Shown: piece by piece, positions 14,546 through 20,338 of the stretch
Numbering within the stretch: the first letter of the stretch is position 1
Layout of the letters: each line of letters starts with the position of its first letter
IMG/VR virus record: IMGVR_UViG_3300021057_000004
Span: 1-49,320 of that record
From: a virus
Strand: one strand, 5' to 3'
Length of the DNA stretch: 49,320 bases
Notes under the pieces: generated by a model
Database searches by the model: none
Seen by the model: the letters and a program-made list of their open reading frames with translations, nothing else
Told to the model about the DNA's origin: nothing
Translations under genes and position numbers: made by a program

Positions 14546-14652
14546 AGCGTCACCCTCACGCCTTGGCAACGTGCGCACTGACGGCAAACCAAGCCGTGCC
14601 AACGCCAGTAGCTTCCGTAGCGGTGCAAGCCGATTCGACAGAGCGCTCTCAT
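14542..14652 (-). CDS. 36-aa zinc-ribbon-like mini-protein
   Basis: MRALCRIGLHRYGSYWRW followed by LVCRQCARCQGVRVTL matches the pattern of very small phage proteins with LLCxxGxHR at the start and CRxCxxC after an aromatic strand. Cys5, His10 and the CxxCxxC probably bind one zinc ion. Start and stop overlap neighbours by 4 bp. Confidence 0.7.
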   Translation of the reverse strand: MRALCRIGLHRYGSYWRWHGLVCRQCARCQGVRVTL

Positions 14653-15077
14653 CCCATCACCGCCTTGTAGCCAAAGGGGGTCAGCCTGTAGCCGCCTTCA
14701 TCCGTCTTGCAGATGAAGTTCCGGCGCTCAAGGGCCTGGAACACCTTGTCCAGCGCGGCACCCTGAAGACCGGTGCCGGTGGAAATCTCGATCCGAGAGA
14801 ACGTCTGGAAGGCCATTAGCTCGGCTAGGACGGCCTTCTGTGATGGCGTCAAAGATTTGTCCACTGGCGACCCTCCCCAACGGTGTCCCTCGTTCCACGG
14901 GCCGACGCCTTTAAGCATGAAGGGAATGTCTTTGCTGGCACGGTAGGCGTCCCCGACGAGTAAGAGAGCAGACATGAAAGCGACCATTCGGCCATCCACC
15001 CACAACTCGCGCTGCATGCTGTGCGGGTTGTCGTAGAGGTACGAGTCATGCGTCGCCGTGTTTCCGTTCGAGCCCAT
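14649..15077 (-). CDS. Protein with C-terminal winged-helix domain (142 aa)
   Basis: ATG 15077 follows AAGGG at eight bases. Residues 1-60 have no known fold. The C-terminal 75 residues (TPSQKAVLAELMAFQTFSRI, then a recognition helix around GAALDKVFQALERR and the wing YRLTPFGYKAVMG) form a clear winged helix. Role in transcription control or replication unknown. Confidence 0.7.
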   Translation of the reverse strand: MGSNGNTATHDSYLYDNPHSMQRELWVDGRMVAFMSALLLVGDAYRASKDIPFMLKGVGPWNEGHRWGGSPVDKSLTPSQKAVLAELMAFQTFSRIEISTGTGLQGAALDKVFQALERRNFICKTDEGGYRLTPFGYKAVMG

Positions 15078-15217
15078 CAGTGCCCTTTCTGGATTCCGTG
15101 AAGCCCGCCGCACTTGACCTTGCTCATGTCGGTTCGCCGAAACATGCTCCAGAGCAGCTTTGCCGCGACCGAGTACCACGCTTCAGGCTTCGTCCCCTTC
15201 GTATCGGTGGCGCTCAT
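15077..15217 (-). CDS. Small basic protein (46 aa)
   Basis: Begins MSATDTKGTKPEAWYSVAAK, continues with a basic helix (LLWSMFRRTDMSKVKCGG) and ends HGIQKGH. TGATG junction with the next gene. No family is recognised. Confidence 0.55.
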   Translation of the reverse strand: MSATDTKGTKPEAWYSVAAKLLWSMFRRTDMSKVKCGGLHGIQKGH

Positions 15218-15408
15218 ACCGTTTGTTCCCTGTCCTTCTTGTGCATGCGGGCTCGGATGTAAGGCCGAACTTCGGCCAGCAGTACCGCCACCTGCTTCCA
15301 GTGCTTTTCCTTCTGATTTGCGGCGCGGCACACGAGGCGATAAAGCTCGCAATCAAGCCTGTCTGCGAACTTCTCCTCCTTCGTTCTGTCGTGTTCTGTG
15401 GCGCTCAT
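15214..15408 (-). CDS. Charged helical protein (64 aa)
   Basis: I use ATG 15408, preceded by GGAAGGG at seven bases; ATG 15423 would add five residues. The sequence shares the opening MSAT with its downstream neighbour and contains DRLDCELYRLVCRAANQKEK. ATGA overlap with the next gene. Function unknown. Confidence 0.6.
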   Translation of the reverse strand: MSATEHDRTKEEKFADRLDCELYRLVCRAANQKEKHWKQVAVLLAEVRPYIRARMHKKDREQTV

Positions 15409-15503
15409 AGCAGGCCCTTCCATTTGTAGTACGCGAGCAGCAGTAGGACGCCCAAGGCGATCCCTCCGAAGCCTGCAATGGCCTGAATCAGTAGGTCGCT
15501 CAC
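15405..15503 (-). CDS. 32-aa single-pass membrane peptide
   Basis: GTG 15503 overlaps the preceding TGA (GTGA). The peptide is almost entirely one membrane segment (IAGFGGIALGVLLLLAYY) followed by KWKGLL. Its stop overlaps the next ATG. Existence rests on double coupling and on the coherent hydrophobic segment. Confidence 0.55.
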   Translation of the reverse strand: MSDLLIQAIAGFGGIALGVLLLLAYYKWKGLL

Positions 15504-15658
15504 GAGCCGTTAACCTTCCCGGTGCCGGCCTTCAGGCCGAGCTTCTTAAACATCGCGATCCCCGATTCGTTGCGCTTCTTCCGTAGGGCGCGAACCTGCT
15601 TGCGCGTGCGTTCCCGCTCGCTCATGGGCTTCTTCGCCCCATCCGTGCTCGCTGCCAT
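15500..15658 (-). CDS. Basic 52-aa protein
   Basis: MAASTDGAKKPMSERERTRK begins a very basic helix (QVRALRKKRNESGIAMFKKL) ending TGKVNGS. The much longer Arg-rich frame that reaches upstream to 16411 is a shadow of the next gene; only this segment has protein-like composition. TGATG junction with the preceding gene. Confidence 0.6.
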   Translation of the reverse strand: MAASTDGAKKPMSERERTRKQVRALRKKRNESGIAMFKKLGLKAGTGKVNGS

Positions 15659-16335
15659 CACGACCTCGCGGCGATCCCGACGTCCTGCACCGCCTTGACG
15701 CCCGGGTAGGCGAGCGTGTCCTTCATCGCCCGCGCCTGGTTGTTCAGGAAGGCCGTATCCGCCTGCAGGGCATTGAGCGGCACGGATCCCGCGGCGACGG
15801 CCTTGACGAGCTCCATGAGGTTCGTGACCTCGGCCCTCCACGTGACCCGAGTGCTCACGCCGGCCAGTTTCGGAGTCGTCGTCGGAATGATCGGCGAGAC
15901 GACTGCAGCCGCAGTGGCCTGCAGGGCGGCGGCTTTCTCGACCTGGCCCTTCTCGGCGGCTTTGGCAGCCCGGGCTTCCAGCTTCTCCTGCGCCTTGCGG
16001 GCCTCTTCCTGTGCCTTGGCCTCGGCCTCCCGGCGCTTCGCCTCCTCGGCAAGCTGGAACGCAAGCATGTGCTTCTTGAGCATGCGCTCGGCTTCTTCGA
16101 GCGGCGCCTCGTGGGTTTTCTTCTCGGCGACGAGGGATCGGTGCGCGTCGAAGGCCCGCTTGATGTGGGGGTCGAACGTCTCGGCGACCTTTTTCTTGAG
16201 GGCCATGATGCCCTTGAGCTTCACGCCGGCCTCTTCGTACTGCGCCGTGGTTGTCACCCTGAACTCCTTGGCGACCGTGAGCGTGCTGGCGGACTCGCGC
16301 TGGAGCTCGGCGGTTTCGACCATCACTGCGCTCAT
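15658..16335 (-). CDS. Conserved phage coiled-coil protein of the recombination module (225 aa)
   Basis: Residues about 40-140 are a long coiled coil rich in Ala, Lys and Glu (EEAKRREAEAKAQEEARKA). The C-terminal domain (VTWRAEVTNLMELVKAVAAG then LNNQARAMKDTL and PGVKAV) matches a C-terminal segment common in phage proteins encoded beside exonuclease and annealing genes. It probably assists recombination or DNA end processing, by context. ATG overlaps the stop of the small HTH gene. Confidence 0.75.
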   Translation of the reverse strand: MSAVMVETAELQRESASTLTVAKEFRVTTTAQYEEAGVKLKGIMALKKKVAETFDPHIKRAFDAHRSLVAEKKTHEAPLEEAERMLKKHMLAFQLAEEAKRREAEAKAQEEARKAQEKLEARAAKAAEKGQVEKAAALQATAAAVVSPIIPTTTPKLAGVSTRVTWRAEVTNLMELVKAVAAGSVPLNALQADTAFLNNQARAMKDTLAYPGVKAVQDVGIAARS

Positions 16336-16487
16336 ACGTGTCTCCAGTTGAGCCCTTTGACGATCGCGTTGATCGTTCGGAAATTGACCTTGTACTCCTT
16401 AGCGACCGCACGCTGCACTGCGCCAGCCGCTACCTTGAAACGTATTTCCTTCACTTCGTCGGCGGTGAGCTTCAGACTAGTTTCCAT
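16332..16487 (-). CDS. Small HTH protein (51 aa)
   Basis: GGAGG stands eight bases before ATG 16487. The product METSLKLTADEVKEIRFKVA continues GAVQRAVAKEYKVNFRTINA and ends with a NWRHV tail, the pattern of minimal resolvase/HTH_23-like DNA-binding proteins. It overlaps the exonuclease gene by 11 bp and the next gene by 4 bp. Confidence 0.7.
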   Translation of the reverse strand: METSLKLTADEVKEIRFKVAAGAVQRAVAKEYKVNFRTINAIVKGLNWRHV

Positions 16488-17157
16488 TGTTGCGCCTCCA
16501 CGCTGCTATAGAGAGGCATGCACGGAAGACATGCAAATCCATCTCGTCGCGATACGGATGAAAGCGGTACGAACCGTCGCGAAGTAGTTGAAGACCGCCG
16601 CGCCGCTTGATCTGCAAGCCAAGCGATTCCTGAGCGGCTATTGCGTACCCCGCGGTTTGAATCGCTGTCGCTGGGTCGATCGCCCAAACGCATTTCGTGT
16701 CGACGAGCTCGTCGGGGGTCGGACCTTCCGAGCGCGTGCCCATCATGTCCGGGGTGCCGGCGAAGCGCAGCTTGCGGCTGTAGACGATCTGCTGGTTGAT
16801 GAGGACCCGAAACCCGGTCTCCCGCTTGAACTTCAGCCACGCTTGCAGGAACGGCACGAGCGCTGGGTCGAGCGAGTCCTCGTCGATTTCCTCTCCGCGC
16901 TCCAGGATCATGATTGCCGAGTCGAGCGCCTTGCCGATCTGGCGCTTGTAGTCCCGGACCTCCTCCGACCCGCCGAGCTCGCGCTGCACCGGCTTGATGA
17001 TCTCGGTCACGGAGGGAACCCGGGCGCCGTCGATACGGTACTCGTGCCGATCCGCGTCGAACGTCACGCCTTCCATGTCGTCCCTGCGCTGCTCGTACTC
17101 ATAGTCGCTGTTCCCCGGGCCATAGGGCACTTCGTCTGGGTGGACGTAGCACGCCAT
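16477..17157 (-). CDS. PD-(D/E)XK exonuclease, phage recombination
   Basis: 226 residues. A beta-rich N-terminus (FDADRHEYRIDGARVPSVTE) leads to the nuclease core: LRFAGTPDMMG supplies the catalytic Asp, LVDTKC (E/D-x-K box) the second acid and Lys, and TAIQTAGYAIAAQ the conserved Gln motif IV. This is the RecB/lambda-exonuclease-like fold of phage recombination nucleases. The ATG sits in the TGA of the gene for a probable annealing or recombination partner (TGATG), forming a classic exonuclease plus partner pair. Confidence 0.82.
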   Translation of the reverse strand: MACYVHPDEVPYGPGNSDYEYEQRRDDMEGVTFDADRHEYRIDGARVPSVTEIIKPVQRELGGSEEVRDYKRQIGKALDSAIMILERGEEIDEDSLDPALVPFLQAWLKFKRETGFRVLINQQIVYSRKLRFAGTPDMMGTRSEGPTPDELVDTKCVWAIDPATAIQTAGYAIAAQESLGLQIKRRGGLQLLRDGSYRFHPYRDEMDLHVFRACLSIAAWRRNNGN

Positions 17158-18035
17158 CACGACGCGCTGCCCTCATCAGCCTGGTCGGAAATCCACTTCA
17201 GAGCATCGTTGACCTTCACGAACGGCAGGTCGGGGATGGACTCGATGCCGAACTGCTGGCAGAAAGTCTCGGAGGCAACTTTTCCTTCCGTGCGCTCGAT
17301 CGCCTTCTGGATGACCTTGACCTGGCCGGCCGCGATCTTCTTATTCGGGTCGATCTGCTGCTGCTCGGCTTTCGGACGTTCGGCCGAAGGCTCTGCCTGC
17401 GCCCGCGGCTTGGGTTGGCGAACCTGCCGCTTCTGCTCTTCGTGCCCGGAATCCCGGATGTCCTCGTCCATGTCTTCGAGGTCTTGGTTGAAGCAGTCCG
17501 AGGCGGCTAGGGCGGTCAGGGTGAAGTCGACCAGCGCCCGCTTCTTCGCCATCTTGAGCACCGTGTTCGCCACGTCGGCCGGCTCGGTGCGGACTTGCTT
17601 CACCTCGTACTCCTGCCGCTTCTGCTTGTCCCAGCCGTACTTGATGCGTCGGCGGTCCTCCGGGGCACGCTCGAACTCACGGTCGTTCGAGCGCTTCCAC
17701 TTGTACTTTTCCTCGTTCGAGGAGCATTCCCCGATGCCGGCACCCATGACTACGCCGGAGGTTTGGTGCGTGCCGACGCAGCGAACCCGGTAGCGAATCT
17801 CGTCCTGGCTGGAAAGGTCTTCGATCTGCGGGTCGACCGCGATGCGGAAGGTGGTCATCAGCACTTCGGCACCCGCCTTCAGCAGCGATGGCTTGTCGGT
17901 GCCCGGGATGGTCCCGTAGTGCACGCCGTCCTTCATCACGGCTTCCATGACCTGCTGCACAAGCTGGACTTGCCCCCTTACCTGCGCCGCGGTGAGCGTC
18001 GGGGCTCGGCTCTCAAACACTGCGACTTCGTTCAT
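17157..18035 (-). CDS. Putative recombination/annealing-associated protein (292 aa)
   Basis: The N-terminal two thirds carry a conserved phage pattern: VQQVMEAVMKDGVHYGTIPG, SLLKAGAEVLMTTFRI, then a beta-rich part with CVGTHQTSGVVMGAGIGECS, and DVANTVLKMAKKRALVDFTL. The remainder is a charged Gln/Lys/Pro linker and a small C-terminal helical domain. Proteins with the DGVHYGxIPG phrase occur next to phage exonucleases, and I infer a role in single-strand annealing or binding. No biochemical family name can be assigned with certainty. The ATG overlaps the TGA of the upstream membrane-protein gene by 4 bp. Confidence 0.75.
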   Translation of the reverse strand: MNEVAVFESRAPTLTAAQVRGQVQLVQQVMEAVMKDGVHYGTIPGTDKPSLLKAGAEVLMTTFRIAVDPQIEDLSSQDEIRYRVRCVGTHQTSGVVMGAGIGECSSNEEKYKWKRSNDREFERAPEDRRRIKYGWDKQKRQEYEVKQVRTEPADVANTVLKMAKKRALVDFTLTALAASDCFNQDLEDMDEDIRDSGHEEQKRQVRQPKPRAQAEPSAERPKAEQQQIDPNKKIAAGQVKVIQKAIERTEGKVASETFCQQFGIESIPDLPFVKVNDALKWISDQADEGSAS

Positions 18036-18373
18036 CGGATCTCCGTTTCGGAAAGGATTACGTACTGCAGGGTGTTGTTCTTGCGCCCGGTGTAGCGCTG
18101 CACGGTGACGGTAAGGACCACTTCGCCCTCGATCACCGCCCACTCAACAACCCGGCGCTCGTCGTGGGCTGGCTTACAGGCTTCGGCCACGCGGGCGTTT
18201 TGCTCGGCCTGAGCGATCTGGCGCATTCGGTCGGCGTCGTCGCAGCCGGCGAGCATGGCGATGACGGCGATGAACACGCATGCGGCTAGTGCCGCGGTAG
18301 CGCCGTCGCGGAACCCGGTGCGGTAGGCCTCGCCCGGGGTATCGAGAGCACGCCCTGGCAGGATGGCGCTCAT
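18032..18373 (-). CDS. Membrane-anchored protein with lipobox-like end of TM segment (113 aa)
   Basis: The first 27 residues are polar, then a membrane segment (AALAACVFIAVIAMLAGC) ends in LAGC like a lipobox, which would be unusual so far from the N-terminus. The C-terminal domain is charged with a beta pair (EVVLTVTVQRYTG). ATGA overlaps on both sides. It is the second gene of the PL operon. Confidence 0.65.
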   Translation of the reverse strand: MSAILPGRALDTPGEAYRTGFRDGATAALAACVFIAVIAMLAGCDDADRMRQIAQAEQNARVAEACKPAHDERRVVEWAVIEGEVVLTVTVQRYTGRKNNTLQYVILSETEIR

Positions 18374-18627
18374 CGGCTGGCTTCAGCCATTCGCACCGCG
18401 GCCTCTAGGGCGAATTCATGCGCCGCGCCGATGCGGATGTCGCTTTCGCGGATCTTGGCGAGGGCGGCTTTGCCAGCGACAAGCAGGGCGTTGCGCTCCT
18501 GCTCCAACTGCTCGGCGACGCCAGGCCGAACCGCGCGGCTGCCGACGTCAAGCTGCGTGATGGTGAAGGTGGACCGCTCGGTCAGCGACCCATTTTTCTC
18601 TCGGAGAAAATCGGCTGCGGCGTCCAT
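18370..18627 (-). CDS. First gene of the PL operon, hypothetical (85 aa)
   Basis: GGGAGGGAG precedes ATG 18627, about 25 bases after the predicted PL start. The N-terminus is MDAAADFLREKNGSLTERST and the rest a long helix (EQLEQERNALLVAGKAALAK). As the first product after PL it is made early and could be a regulator or host-takeover protein, but no motif supports this. Confidence 0.7.
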   Translation of the reverse strand: MDAAADFLREKNGSLTERSTFTITQLDVGSRAVRPGVAEQLEQERNALLVAGKAALAKIRESDIRIGAAHEFALEAAVRMAEASR

Positions 18628-18658
18628 GCGCTCCCTCCCGTGGGGATGTCTGGAGCGC

Positions 18659-18696
18659 AGTTAAGCATACTTCTATTCAGGTCGTCAAGTATGCTT
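18659..18696 (-). promoter_or_regulatory. Promoter PL with twin repressor operators
   Basis: On the minus strand TTGACG (18683-18688) and TTAACT (18659-18664) are separated by 18 bp. Operator AAGCATACTT (minus strand, 18687-18696) touches the -35 box and AAGTATGCTT (18663-18672) covers the -10 box; the operators are 24 bp apart. The same architecture, base for base in the key elements, is found at PR. Confidence 0.85.
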
Positions 18697-18716
18697 CAGC
18701 GAGATTGCTCCACGTG

Positions 18717-18726
18717 AAACATACTT
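18717..18726. promoter_or_regulatory. Third, weaker operator near PL
   Basis: AAACATACTT differs from the operator consensus AAGCATACTT at one base and lies 30 bp from the PL -35 operator, overlapping the end of the lipoprotein frame. It could serve as an auxiliary site for cooperative repressor binding. Confidence 0.55.
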
Positions 18727-18920
18727 CAGTCGGCCTTCGAGAATCCCTTGGACTGCATGCAGCGGCGGAAGAACCCGCGGCCGGCGTCGACGAGCAAAGC
18801 GTCCTTCTCGCAAGCGTAGAGGGCCGCCTGCACGTCCTGGTCGGTGGCGCCTGGCTTGGACCATCCCTCACGGACGGATGCGCAGCCTGCGAGCGCTACG
18901 CAGGCGATGGCGGCAACTAG
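18726..18920 (-). CDS. Lipoprotein frame downstream of the repressor, start codon missing
   Basis: The frame encodes a clear lipoprotein: hydrophobic run LVAAIACVALAGC with the lipidated Cys, then WSKPGATDQDVQAALYACEK and FRRCMQSKGFSKAD, a layout shared with small phage lipoproteins that carry paired cysteines. No ATG, GTG or TTG occurs in frame before the lipobox; the frame overlaps the stop of the upstream gene. Coordinates begin at the in-frame CTA 18920. Non-AUG initiation, a frameshift from the upstream gene, or a base error are the options. Its place in the lysogenic transcript suggests a role in prophage-expressed envelope change. Confidence 0.6.
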   Translation of the reverse strand, partial: LVAAIACVALAGCASVREGWSKPGATDQDVQAALYACEKDALLVDAGRGFFRRCMQSKGFSKAD

Positions 18921-19138
18921 AGCTCGTCCTTGAGCTCGTCCAGCATGCCGCGGGTGAGGATCGGGCGTTCCTTCGCGTAGCCGGTCAGAAAGCCGGCGTA
19001 CTCCTGACCGTGATAGGTCGCGACCAGCGCGACGCCAGATAAGCGGCCAGCTTCGGCGTCCGCTAGCAACTCGCGCAGCACTTGGATGGTTTCCCGGTCC
19101 TTCTTGTCCGGCACCACCAGCGCTATCACCGCTCCCAT
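18917..19138 (-). CDS. Conserved small phage protein with own promoter (73 aa)
   Basis: MGAVIALVVPDKKDRETIQV opens the protein; GVALVATYHGQEYAGFLTGY and RGMLDELKDEL follow. The last part resembles the TRGMLxxLxDEL end of small phage proteins found near repressors. A sigma70-like promoter ends six bases before the ATG and no ribosome site is present, so the mRNA is probably leaderless. Function unknown; expressed with or next to the repressor in lysogens. Confidence 0.7.
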   Translation of the reverse strand: MGAVIALVVPDKKDRETIQVLRELLADAEAGRLSGVALVATYHGQEYAGFLTGYAKERPILTRGMLDELKDEL

Positions 19139-19144
19139 GTAGCG

Positions 19145-19174
19145 ATAGTAACGACCACGCGGTAGCTATTTCAA
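19145..19174 (-). promoter_or_regulatory. Promoter giving a probable leaderless mRNA
   Basis: Minus-strand TTGAAA (19169-19174) and TACTAT (19145-19150) are 18 bp apart. The -10 box ends six bases before the ATG at 19138, so transcription should begin at or next to the start codon. No operator copy overlaps it, so it should be active in the lysogen. Confidence 0.6.
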
Positions 19175-19197
19175 CTACACGCCAAGTATTTCTCATT

Positions 19198-19509
19198 TCA
19201 TCCACCTCGCCGCTTCTTCTTTGATTCATAGAGCTTTGTATTTTTTACCGAACGCCTGAACACCGCCGCAGTGCCAGTGCCCCGTCCGTCCTTATCTCCC
19301 TGTCCGAGCCCGAGCCACCTGGGGTTGCAGCGCAGGAAGTCGCAAATCGCGAAGAAGTTGGCGATCTTCAGGTTCTTCGACTTGCCGCGCTCGACCTGCG
19401 ACAGGGCGGACTCGCTCACCCCGGCCGCGGTGGCGACGTCCTTGAGCGTGTACCCCAACTCCAAGCGGCGATCCTTCAGCCGCCCCCCCAGCTTCGAGTC
19501 TTCCCCCAT
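19198..19509 (-). CDS. CI-like XRE-family repressor (103 aa)
   Basis: 103 residues from ATG 19509. The helix-turn-helix lies at about residues 20-60 (YTLKDVATAAGVSESALSQV then ERGKSKNLKIANFF), followed by ICDFLRCNPRWLGLGQG, a common XRE dimerisation tail, and a basic C-terminus. There is no S24/LexA-like peptidase domain, so RecA-stimulated self-cleavage is unlikely and induction must work otherwise. It faces the Cro-like gene across an operator-containing region, the standard immunity arrangement. It probably binds the AAGCATACTT sites. An ATG with no ribosome site and a -10 box six bases upstream suggest leaderless expression. Confidence 0.88.
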   Translation of the reverse strand: MGEDSKLGGRLKDRRLELGYTLKDVATAAGVSESALSQVERGKSKNLKIANFFAICDFLRCNPRWLGLGQGDKDGRGTGTAAVFRRSVKNTKLYESKKKRRGG

Positions 19510-19576
19510 GCGCCTAAAGTAATCTTTTCCTTGGGCTGAAGCATGCTTGACGGAATGCCCGGAAGTATGCTTAAGT
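19510..19576. promoter_or_regulatory. Immunity region: PR, repressor promoter and twin operators
   Basis: Rightward PR is TTGACG (19547-19552) and TTAAGT (19571-19576), 18 bp apart. Palindromic operator AAGCATGCTT (19539-19548) touches the -35 box and AAGTATGCTT (19563-19572) covers the -10 box, centres 24 bp apart, exactly as at PL. Leftward, TACTTT (plus-strand complement at 19516-19521) ends six bases before the repressor ATG and is its likely -10 box, with no good -35, so the promoter may need activation by operator-bound repressor. Confidence 0.8.
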
Positions 19577-19584
19577 GCTGCCTC

Positions 19585-19800
19585 ATGACTCCTGAGCAAC
19601 TGATTCGGCACTACGGCAGCAGGCCCGACGTCGCGGCGAAAGCCCAAGTCAGCGAGACGGCGGTCGGGTTGTGGGTGAAGCAAGGCTGGATCCCTTTCGA
19701 TAAGCAAGAGTTTTTCGAGCACGATTCGGCCGGCGTTCTCAAGGCGAACTGGATGGATCTACCGGCGAAGAAGCGACCGCTGCATCTCCAGGCTGCATGA
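19585..19800 (+). CDS. Cro-like HTH protein (71 aa)
   Basis: ATG 19585 is nine bases after the PR -10 box; upstream in-frame ATG codons would fall inside the promoter. The protein MTPEQLIRHYGSRPDVAAKA then QVSETAVGLWVKQGWIPFDK has the YdaS/Cro-type pattern: a helix, a short HTH and GWIPxxKQ, followed by a segment contacting the C-terminus (LPAKKRPLHL). It is the first gene under PR and the likely antagonist of the repressor. Confidence 0.82.
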   Translation: MTPEQLIRHYGSRPDVAAKAQVSETAVGLWVKQGWIPFDKQEFFEHDSAGVLKANWMDLPAKKRPLHLQAA

Positions 19801-19857
19801 CACCGTCTTCCCCTGAGAGTGGGGCTCCCTCCCTTAGCCTCGCTCTCTCCCCCCTGG

Positions 19858-19887
19858 CCCCGGAGCTCATCCCGGGGTCTTTTTTTA
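19858..19887 (+). terminator. Strong terminator just after cro
   Basis: CCCCGG and CCGGGG (19858-19863, 19872-19877) form a 6-bp GC stem with an 8-base loop, followed by TCTTTTTTTT. It lies 58 bp after the cro stop and before the replication genes, in the position of lambda tR1. Another short hairpin (CCCC/GGGG, 19810-19824) lies between cro and the terminator. Confidence 0.85.
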
Positions 19888-19939
19888 CCTACGCGCCGAC
19901 GTGTACGTCGACCCGTAATCGACAAAGCGACCTGTAATC

Positions 19940-20314
19940 GTGGCGTCAGAACTGCCGTTGATCGGGCTTTTACGTGTCCCTGATCCGATAAGGGACGACG
20001 TGCTGCGCTCCTTCGGTGACGACGAGGAACCAGCTACGAAATTCGCAGTGAAGTGGGCGTGGTTGCATCGCCGCGTGAAAGGCATGGACCAGCGCACCGC
20101 GGCGAGCTACATGGGCATCCCGGCGCCGCATCTATCGAACATCCTGAACGGGAAGAAGCATCTCCCGCCGCACAAGATCAACTCGTTCGAGTGGGTGTGC
20201 GGGAATCGGGCCGTTTCCATGACGATCGAGCGCTTTCGCCAGATCAGGCAAGAAGAGCAGGCGCTCCTCGTCGCAAAAGCAATCGTCGGCGCGCAAGGGA
20301 GTCGAGCGGCGTAG
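19940..20314 (+). CDS. HTH regulator of the early rightward operon (124 aa)
   Basis: GTG 19940 starts a protein whose N-terminus (LLRVPDPIRDDVLRSFG) precedes WAWLHRRVKGMDQRTAASYM and an HTH recognition region (GIPAPHLSNILNGKKHLPPH). A further helix (FRQIRQEEQALLVAKAI) ends the protein. The order cro, HTH regulator, O-like, DnaB suggests a CII-like or replication-control role, but this is inferred from position. The ribosome site is weak and the start is uncertain. Confidence 0.7.
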   Translation: MASELPLIGLLRVPDPIRDDVLRSFGDDEEPATKFAVKWAWLHRRVKGMDQRTAASYMGIPAPHLSNILNGKKHLPPHKINSFEWVCGNRAVSMTIERFRQIRQEEQALLVAKAIVGAQGSRAA

Positions 20315-20338
20315 CCGATAGCAAAGGGGGAAGGGGTA

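Noticed and set aside
15703-16411. Arg-rich minus frame upstream of the 52-aa basic protein
   Set aside because: Shadow of the coiled-coil gene at 15658-16335; only the last 52 codons are likely translated.
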